A DNA stretch of 64,000 bases, from assembly GCF_022627325.1 (NCBI RefSeq), contig NZ_JAETZZ010000004.1:62001-126000 (forward strand), in the 5' to 3' direction. The position numbers and the translations under genes were made by a program. Source of the DNA: Pseudomonas putida. GTDB lineage: Bacteria; Pseudomonadota; Gammaproteobacteria; Pseudomonadales; Pseudomonadaceae. Shown piece by piece: positions 57,321 to 64,000 of this stretch. Within the stretch, counting starts at the first letter, position 1. Every line of letters begins with the position of its first letter. Under the pieces are notes generated by a model. It was not told the DNA's origin, ran no database searches, and worked only from the letters and a program-made list of their open reading frames with translations.

Positions 57321-58406
57321 TTAGTGCTGTCGCTGCCATGCCCTCACCGTGGTGTACAGCAGCACCAGGCCAAGCACTGGCAATACATAGAACAGCATCA
57401 GCCGTTCCAGGCGGCCGGCCAGCGGCATGCCGGTGGTGAACGCCACCACGTGCAGCCCGTAGGCAAGGTACAGGCAAAGGAATACCAACCCTTCGGCGCG
57501 GGTAATCCGATACCCGGAGTAGAACACCGGCAGGCTCAGCGCCGCGACGCCGAGCATCACCGGAAGGTCGAAGCCCAGTGCGTTTGGCGATATGGTCAGC
57601 GGCTCGGGTGCGGTCAGTGCGGTCAGGCCGAGCACTGCCAGCAGGTTGAACAGGTTGCTGCCGATCACCGTGCCCACAGCGATCTCCCGTTCTCCTCGCA
57701 GGGCGGCAATCAGCGCCGCAGCCAGCTCGGGCAGGGACGTGCACACCGCGACAACGGTCAGGCCGATGATGCGTTCAGACAAACCGAGGTCCGTCGCGAC
57801 TTCGACCGCCGCTTCCAGCAGCAAGTGGCCGGCCAGGCTGAGCAGGCCGAAGCCGAACGCCACTTGCAGCAGCGTACCGGTCCAGAAGCGCCCGGCGCTG
57901 CTGGCCAGCGCACGTGGTGCCGGGTAGGTGCGGGCATAGTGGCGCGACTGGTGCCAGAGCATGACCAGATAGCCCACCAGGCCCGAGAGCAGCACCAACC
58001 CTTCCACCCGCCCCAGGTGGCCGTTCGCGGCCAGCGCGTAGACCAGTGCGCTGGCGACGATCATCAGGGGGATGTCCAGGCGCACCAGTTGGCGCGAGAC
58101 GCGGAGCGGGATGATCAAAGCCGCCAGGCCAAGAATCACCAGAACATTGAAGATATTACTGCCGATCACGCTGCCGACGGCGACATCGGGCGCGCCCTGA
58201 TAGGCAGCCTGCAGGCTGACGGTCAGCTGTGGCGCGGTACTACCGAATGCCACCAGGCTCAGGCCGATGATCAGCGGGCGTACGTGCACGCGCTGGGCCA
58301 GGCGAAGGGCGGCACGCACCAGGAGTTCGGCGCCGGCCACCAGCAACAGCAAGGCTATGCCCAGTTGCAGGAGGCTGAAGGTGGGGAGGGTGGCCAGGTC
58401 GAAAAT
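57321..58406 (-). CDS. CaCA-family sodium/calcium (cation) exchanger
   Basis: A ten-helix exchanger with two inverted alpha repeats. Repeat 1 reads VAFGSTAPQLTVSL...VGSVIGSNIFNVLVILG and repeat 2 reads AVCTSLPELAAAL...VGTVIGSNLFNLLAVLG. In repeat 1 the usual ion-binding Glu (GTSxPE) is Gln. The first ATG/GTG/TTG (TTG, 58352) would cut the first helix (SLLQLGIALLLLVAGAELLV); the only ribosome-bound candidate is ATT at 58406 with GGAG seven or eight bases before it, giving 361 residues. An in-frame stop lies just above. Start uncertain; family certain. Confidence 0.85.
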   Translation of the reverse strand: MFDLATLPTFSLLQLGIALLLLVAGAELLVRAALRLAQRVHVRPLIIGLSLVAFGSTAPQLTVSLQAAYQGAPDVAVGSVIGSNIFNVLVILGLAALIIPLRVSRQLVRLDIPLMIVASALVYALAANGHLGRVEGLVLLSGLVGYLVMLWHQSRHYARTYPAPRALASSAGRFWTGTLLQVAFGFGLLSLAGHLLLEAAVEVATDLGLSERIIGLTVVAVCTSLPELAAALIAALRGEREIAVGTVIGSNLFNLLAVLGLTALTAPEPLTISPNALGFDLPVMLGVAALSLPVFYSGYRITRAEGLVFLCLYLAYGLHVVAFTTGMPLAGRLERLMLFYVLPVLGLVLLYTTVRAWQRQH

Positions 58407-58424
58407 GGTTGTAACTCCGTTGCG

Positions 58425-58799
58425 TCAGTCGCTTAGACCTTGTACCCGCACGCGCGCCGTTCCGCTACGGATCATGCCGATTTTTTCTGCTGCAGCGCGC
58501 GACAGGTCGATGAGCCGGCCGCGTGTGTGCGGGCCGCGGTCATTGATGCGGACCACCACGCTGCGTTGGTTGGCGAGGTTGGTGACCAGGACCCGGCTGC
58601 CGAAGGGCAGGCTGCGATGCGCGGCGGTCAAGCCGTGCTGGTTGAAGGCTTCGCCGCTGGCGGTGCGTTTGCCGTGGTGGCGGGCGCCGTAATAGGAGGC
58701 GGTGCCGGTCTGGTTGTAGCCTCGGGGATCGATGTCGTGGCTGGCACAGCCGGCCAACAGGGAAAACAGGGCCAGGGTGCCGAGGGATCGTTTTAGCAA
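58425..58799 (-). CDS. Short RlpA-like lipoprotein
   Basis: A 124-residue protein. The lipobox is LLAGC (Cys18), and the rest is one double-psi beta-barrel ([22 protein letters not shown], then [20 protein letters not shown] with the catalytic-type Asp). It lacks the C-terminal SPOR domain of full RlpA. RlpA-type proteins are lytic transglycosylases on naked glycans. TTG at 58799 is chosen because GGAG lies eight bases before it and it starts the signal peptide correctly. It lies 18 bp upstream of the exchanger on the same strand. Confidence 0.88.
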   Translation of the reverse strand: MLKRSLGTLALFSLLAGCASHDIDPRGYNQTGTASYYGARHHGKRTASGEAFNQHGLTAAHRSLPFGSRVLVTNLANQRSVVVRINDRGPHTRGRLIDLSRAAAEKIGMIRSGTARVRVQGLSD

Positions 58800-58834
58800 A
58801 TCAGGAGCTCCGGTGCTGCGAGTGGGGCCGCTGT

Positions 58835-58930
58835 GCGGCCCGTCGCCGGCAAGCCGGCTTCCACAGGCAAGACGCCGTCCCATGGGGCGGCGTTGAACAG
58901 ATGGGCGCCGGCTTGTCGGCGATCGAGGGC
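58835..58930. repeat. REP - hairpin - REP element between gatB and the RlpA-like gene
   Basis: REP at 58835-58864 and a diverged inverted REP at 58903-58930 flank an ACGCCG...CGGCGT hairpin around 58870-58893. Same layout as at 48130-48224. It lies downstream of gatB and upstream of the RlpA-like gene. Confidence 0.8.
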
Positions 58931-58954
58931 AAAGCCCTCGCCGCTGGTTTCAGC

Positions 58955-60400
58955 TCACCCTTCGAGCTTGGCCTTGAGCAATTGGTTCACTTGCCCCGGG
59001 TTGGCCTTGCCCTTGGAGGCCTTCATCGCCTGGCCGACGAAGAAGCCGAACATCTTGCCGCGCTTGGCTTCGTCGGCAGCGCGGTACTGTTCGACCTGCT
59101 CGGCGTTGGCGGCAAGCACTTCATCGAGCATCTTGTCGATCGCGCCGGTGTCGGTGACCTGTTTCAGCCCTTTGCTCTCGATGATGCTGTCGGCATCGCC
59201 TTCACCGGCGGCCATGGCCTCGAACACGGTCTTGGCGATCTTGCCGCTGATGGTGTTGTCGCGGATACGCAGCAGCATGCCACCGAGTTGCTCGGCGCTG
59301 ACCGGTGCCTGGTCGATCTCGATGCCCAGCTTGTTCAGCAGGCTGCCCAGTTCGACCATGACCCAGTTGGCTGCCAGCTTGGCGTCACCGCCAATCTTCA
59401 CCACCTGCTCGAAGTAGTCTGCCTGTTCACGGCTGGAGGCCAGCACGTTGGCGTCGTAGGCCGACAGGCCATACTGGCTCTGGAAGCGCTCGACCTTCTG
59501 CGGTGGCAGCTCCGGCAAGCCGGCACGGATGGTCTCGAGGAAGCTGTCCTCGATCACCACCGGCAGCAGGTCCGGGTCGGGGAAGTAACGGTAGTCGTTG
59601 GCTTCCTCCTTGCTGCGCATGGAGCGAGTCTCGTCCTTGTTCGGGTCGTACAGGCGGGTTTCCTGAACCACCTTGCCGCCATCTTCGATCAGGTCGATCT
59701 GGCGCTGGATCTCACTGTTGATCGCACGCTCGATGAAGCGGAACGAGTTGACGTTCTTGATCTCGCAGCGTGTGCCGAACTCGGCCTGGCCCTTGGGCCG
59801 GATCGAGACGTTGCAGTCGCAGCGCAGCGAACCTTCGGCCATGTTGCCGTCGCAGATGCCCAGGTAGCGCACCAGCGCGTGGATCGCCTTGACGTACGCT
59901 ACGGCCTCCTTGGCGCTGCGCATGTCCGGTTCGGAGACGATTTCCAGCAGCGGCGTGCCGGCCCGGTTCAGGTCGATGCCGGTAAAGCCGCTGAAATCTT
60001 CGTGCAGGCTCTTGCCAGCGTCTTCTTCCAGGTGCGCGCGGGTTACGCCGATGCGCTTGATGGTGCCGTCTTCCAGGGCGATGTCCAGGTGGCCCTTGCC
60101 GACGATCGGCAGGTCCATCTGGCTGATCTGGTAGCCCTTGGGCAGGTCGGGGTAGAAGTAGTTCTTGCGCGCGAACACGTTGCGCTTGCCGATCTGGGCA
60201 TCGATCGCCAGGCCGAACATGCAGGCCATGCGCACGGCTTCCTGGTTCAGTACCGGCAATACCCCAGGCATGCCAAGGTCAACCAGGCTCGCCTGGGTGT
60301 TCGGCTCGGAGCCGAAGGTGGTGGCGCTGCCGGAAAAGATCTTCGACTGGGTGGCCAGCTGGGTGTGGATTTCCAGCCCGATCACAACTTCCCATTGCAT
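58955..60400 (-). CDS. gatB: Aspartyl/glutamyl-tRNA amidotransferase subunit B
   Basis: A 481-residue subunit of GatCAB, which converts misacylated Glu-tRNA(Gln) and Asp-tRNA(Asn) to the amide forms. The cradle motif starts [13 protein letters not shown], with [14 protein letters not shown] and [16 protein letters not shown] as kinase-site signatures; the C-terminal Yqey tail domain follows. It lies 11 bp after gatA. Confidence 0.97.
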   Translation of the reverse strand: MQWEVVIGLEIHTQLATQSKIFSGSATTFGSEPNTQASLVDLGMPGVLPVLNQEAVRMACMFGLAIDAQIGKRNVFARKNYFYPDLPKGYQISQMDLPIVGKGHLDIALEDGTIKRIGVTRAHLEEDAGKSLHEDFSGFTGIDLNRAGTPLLEIVSEPDMRSAKEAVAYVKAIHALVRYLGICDGNMAEGSLRCDCNVSIRPKGQAEFGTRCEIKNVNSFRFIERAINSEIQRQIDLIEDGGKVVQETRLYDPNKDETRSMRSKEEANDYRYFPDPDLLPVVIEDSFLETIRAGLPELPPQKVERFQSQYGLSAYDANVLASSREQADYFEQVVKIGGDAKLAANWVMVELGSLLNKLGIEIDQAPVSAEQLGGMLLRIRDNTISGKIAKTVFEAMAAGEGDADSIIESKGLKQVTDTGAIDKMLDEVLAANAEQVEQYRAADEAKRGKMFGFFVGQAMKASKGKANPGQVNQLLKAKLEG

Positions 60401-60411
60401 GTGTGAATTCC

Positions 60412-61863
60412 TCAGAAGCCGTTGGGGGCGCGGGTGTGCCAGTCGGTGACCTGCTGGTAGCGGTGCGCGACATTGAGCAGGCGGCCTTCCTGGAAGTACG
60501 GAGCCAGCAGCTGCACGCCGACCGGCAGGCCATCGACGAAGCCGGCTGGCATCGACAGGCCCGGCAGGCCCGCCAGGTTGGCGGTGATGGTGTAGACGTC
60601 TTCAAGGTATGCCGCGACCGGGTCGCTGCTCTTGGCGCCGAGCTTCCAGGCCGGGTTCGGCGTGGTCGGGCCAAGGATCAGGTCGACGCCTTCGAAGGCG
60701 GTCATGAAGTCGTTCTTGATCAGGCGACGGATCTGCTGCGCCTTGACGTAGTAGGCGTCGTAGTAGCCTGCCGACAGGGCGTAGGTGCCGACCATGATGC
60801 GGCGCTGGACTTCGGCACCGAAGCCTTCGCCACGGGAACGCTTGTACAGGTCGGTCAGGTCTTTGGGCGCGTCGCAGCGGTAGCCGAAGCGCACGCCGTC
60901 GAAGCGTGACAGGTTGGAAGAGGCTTCGGCCGGCGCGATCACGTAGTACGCAGGGATTGCGTGCTGCATGTTCGGCAGGCTGATTTCCTTGACCACTGCG
61001 CCGAGCTTTTCCAGCTCCTTGACGCTGGCTTGTACCAATTCGGCGATGCGCGGGTCGAGGCCGGCGCCGAAGTATTCTTTTGGCAGGCCGATGCGCAGGC
61101 CTTGCAGCGAGGCATTGAGGTTGGCGCTGTAGTCCGGCACCGGCTCGTCGATGCTGGTGGAGTCCTTGGCGTCGAAACCGGCCATGCCCTGCAGCAGCAG
61201 CGCGCAGTCTTCAGCGGTGCGGGCCAGCGGGCCACCCTGGTCGAGGCTGGAGGCATAGGCGATCATGCCCCAGCGCGAAACACGACCGTACGTCGGTTTG
61301 AGGCCTGTGAGGTTGGTCAGTGCTGCCGGCTGTCGGATCGAACCGCCGGTATCGGTGCCGGTGGTCGCCGGCAGCAGGCGGGCGGCCACGGCCGCAGCGG
61401 AGCCACCGGACGAGCCGCCAGGCACGTGTTCGAGGTTCCAGGGGTTCTTCACCGCGCCGTAGTGGCTGGATTCGTTGGCAGACCCCATGGCGAATTCGTC
61501 CATGTTGGTCTTGCCCAGGGTGACCATGCCGGCCTCGGCCAGCTTGGCGACCACGGTGGCGTCGTACGGCGCTTTGAAGTTGTCGAGCATCTTCGAGCCG
61601 CAGCTGGTACGTACGCCGTGGGTGCAGAACAGGTCCTTGTGGGCGATGGGGGCGCCCAGCAGTGCGCCGGTCTCACCGGCGGCGCGACGGGCGTCGGCGG
61701 CACGGGCCTGGCCCAGGGCCAGCTCCTCGGTGACGCTGATGAAACTGTTGAGTTGCGGGTCGAGTTGCTGAATGCGCGCCAGCAGGGCGCCGGTCAGCTC
61801 TTCGGAAGAAAACGACTTGTCGGCGAGCCCGCGGGCGATCTCGGCCAGGGTCAATTGATGCAT
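60412..61863 (-). CDS. gatA: Aspartyl/glutamyl-tRNA amidotransferase subunit A
   Basis: A 483-residue amidase-signature glutaminase that feeds ammonia to GatB. The Ser-cisSer-Lys triad is Lys76 (IAHKD), Ser151 ([10 protein letters not shown]) and Ser175 ([10 protein letters not shown]). ATG at 61863 is chosen ([13 protein letters not shown]); a longer start three codons up is less likely. It is 15 bp after gatC. Confidence 0.97.
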   Translation of the reverse strand: MHQLTLAEIARGLADKSFSSEELTGALLARIQQLDPQLNSFISVTEELALGQARAADARRAAGETGALLGAPIAHKDLFCTHGVRTSCGSKMLDNFKAPYDATVVAKLAEAGMVTLGKTNMDEFAMGSANESSHYGAVKNPWNLEHVPGGSSGGSAAAVAARLLPATTGTDTGGSIRQPAALTNLTGLKPTYGRVSRWGMIAYASSLDQGGPLARTAEDCALLLQGMAGFDAKDSTSIDEPVPDYSANLNASLQGLRIGLPKEYFGAGLDPRIAELVQASVKELEKLGAVVKEISLPNMQHAIPAYYVIAPAEASSNLSRFDGVRFGYRCDAPKDLTDLYKRSRGEGFGAEVQRRIMVGTYALSAGYYDAYYVKAQQIRRLIKNDFMTAFEGVDLILGPTTPNPAWKLGAKSSDPVAAYLEDVYTITANLAGLPGLSMPAGFVDGLPVGVQLLAPYFQEGRLLNVAHRYQQVTDWHTRAPNGF

Positions 61864-61878
61864 GGCAGGCACTATCCC

Positions 61879-62166
61879 TTACTCGATGACTTTGGGAACC
61901 AGGTACAGACCGCTTTCGGTCTTCGGTGCGATGGCTTGGTAGGCATCGCGCTGGTTGCTTTCGGTGACCTGGTCGGGACGCAGGCGCTGGCTGGCCTCCA
62001 GGGGGTGGGCCAGGGGTTCGATGCCGGTGGTGTCGACCGCTTGCATCTGGTCGACCAGCCCGAGAATGCTGTTCAGTGCATCGGTAGTGCGTGGCAGTTC
62101 GCCTTCATTCAGGCCCAGACGGGCCAGATGGGCGATCTTTTCCACGTCGCAGCGTTCAAGCGCCAT
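61879..62166 (-). CDS. gatC: Aspartyl/glutamyl-tRNA amidotransferase subunit C
   Basis: A 95-residue belt subunit that holds GatA and GatB together. [19 protein letters not shown] at the start and [20 protein letters not shown] near the C-terminus are typical. First gene of gatCAB; it diverges from mreB, with a 204-bp spacer that must contain both promoters. Confidence 0.95.
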   Translation of the reverse strand: MALERCDVEKIAHLARLGLNEGELPRTTDALNSILGLVDQMQAVDTTGIEPLAHPLEASQRLRPDQVTESNQRDAYQAIAPKTESGLYLVPKVIE

Positions 62167-62211
62167 GGGTATCTCCAGGGGAAACAAAGAACGGAATAAG
62201 GTCCGTGATGA

Positions 62212-63408
<1,197 letters not shown>

Positions 63409-63558
63409 TCGAGCGCCCGGTTTACAGGTGGCGCGCGCAGTGCTACCTGTATGCGTTGGGCTGGCGTCCGTTGCGGCGCCGCTTCTGTCAACCCGCAACC
63501 AGGCTGGTGCGTTGTCCCATGTCCAATGACCTCCTGAGTCGTCCACGAGGAACGGCCC

Positions 63559-64000
63559 ATTAAACCGCTTTTCTCCAAGGGCCCTTCGCTGGGCGTTCGC
63601 CTGCTCGTGTTAGTGGTGCTTTCGGTCGCGCTGATGGTGGTCGATGCACGCTTTGACCTGCTCAAGCCCGTGCGTAGTCAGATGGGCCTGGTTCTGATGG
63701 AATCGTACTGGATCACCGACTTGCCTCAGCGGATGTGGCAAGGTGTGGCGGGCCAGTTCGGCAGCCGTAACGAACTGATCGCGGAAAACGAGAAGCTCAA
63801 GACCGAAGCCCTGCTGTTGCAGGGGCGCTTGCAGAAGCTGGCGGCCCTGACCGAGCAGAACGTGCGCCTGCGCGAGTTGCTCAACTCCTCCGCACTGGTC
63901 AACGAGAAGGTCGAGGTGGCCGAGCTGATCGGTGTCGACCCCAACCCGTTCACCCACCGTATCCTGATCAACAAAGGCGAGCGCGATGGGGTGTTCCTTG
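63559..64000 (+). CDS. mreC: Rod shape-determining protein MreC, N-terminal part (truncated by window edge)
   Basis: The reading frame runs off the window end. It shows a short basic N-terminus (KPLFSKGPSLGVR), one transmembrane helix (about 14-30), a coiled coil around ENEKLKTEALLLQGRLQKLA, and the start of the periplasmic beta domain (VAELIGVDPNPFTHRILINKG). The first codons are ATT AAA CCG with GAGG eight bases before; an in-frame TGA lies 24 bp before the ATT and no ATG, GTG or TTG stands between. Starting at the next GTG (63607) would cut off the basic N-terminus and part of the helix. ATT is therefore the best start. Confidence 0.85.
   Translation, partial: MKPLFSKGPSLGVRLLVLVVLSVALMVVDARFDLLKPVRSQMGLVLMESYWITDLPQRMWQGVAGQFGSRNELIAENEKLKTEALLLQGRLQKLAALTEQNVRLRELLNSSALVNEKVEVAELIGVDPNPFTHRILINKGERDGVFL

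Overview
The window is a stretch of chromosomal core genome from a fluorescent pseudomonad, most likely the Pseudomonas putida group. The evidence is high GC with strong GC3 bias, short inverted REP-type palindromes of the form 'cgccggcaagccggc' in many intergenic gaps, and Pseudomonas-typical gene neighbourhoods: isc-ndk-rlmN-pilF-rodZ-ispG-hisS-yfgM-bamB-der, piuB-piuA-piuC-Sel1-speC, dpp/opdP-roxSR and gatBAC-mreBC. I see no rRNA, tRNA, CRISPR array, prophage, insertion sequence or plasmid gene. This is housekeeping and transport DNA.

Layout. 1-1.3 kb: end of secD plus secF (Sec export). 1.4-4.5 kb: a glycine-zipper envelope protein, suhB (minus), trmJ and cysE. 4.6-10.2 kb: the iron-sulfur cluster operon iscR-iscS-iscU-iscA-hscB-hscA-fdx-iscX, with a near-consensus IscR type 1 operator over its promoter. 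10.3-19.6 kb: ndk, rlmN, pilF, rodZ, ispG, hisS, yfgM, bamB and der. 19.7-21.6 kb: a PLP aminotransferase and an omega-amidase-like nitrilase that overlap by 13 bp. 21.8-28.4 kb: a siderophore iron module consisting of a PepSY-flavodoxin-reductase fusion (PiuB-like), a TonB receptor (PiuA/Fiu-like), the PiuC dioxygenase and a Sel1 protein, with Fur-box-like sites in the divergent promoter region. 28.4-29.6 kb: speC.

30.2-33.7 kb: a compatible-solute (OpuC/OsmF-type) ABC importer, then prfC (34.2-35.7 kb). 35.8-39.6 kb: a polyamine-like set made of a PotF-type binding protein, a cupin, a PuuB-like FAD oxidase and an AraC regulator with an N-terminal SnoaL-like domain. 39.9-40.9 kb: a four-helix membrane protein followed by a 24-residue hydrophobic peptide. 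41-51.6 kb: a dipeptide importer (dppFDCB) with three paralogous binding proteins and an OprD-family porin; strong hairpins separate the binding-protein and porin genes. 51.9-54.6 kb: a SIMPL-domain protein and the RoxSR redox two-component pair. 54.9-58.8 kb: an AEC carrier, an amino-acid permease, a CaCA cation exchanger and a short RlpA-like lipoprotein. 58.9-62.2 kb: gatCAB. 62.4-64 kb: mreB and the start of mreC.

The most unusual things seen are (1) two copies of a ~138-bp composite element in which inverted REPs flank a conserved 53-bp hairpin, plus two further REP-hairpin-REP elements with unrelated hairpins; (2) two genes, mreC and the CaCA exchanger, whose only plausible start with a ribosome binding site is ATT; (3) a CaCA exchanger with Gln in place of the usual Glu in its first alpha repeat; (4) the SnoaL-AraC fusion; and (5) the divergent Fur-controlled piu module with a fused membrane flavoreductase. 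I found no clearly undescribed multi-gene defence or biosynthetic system.
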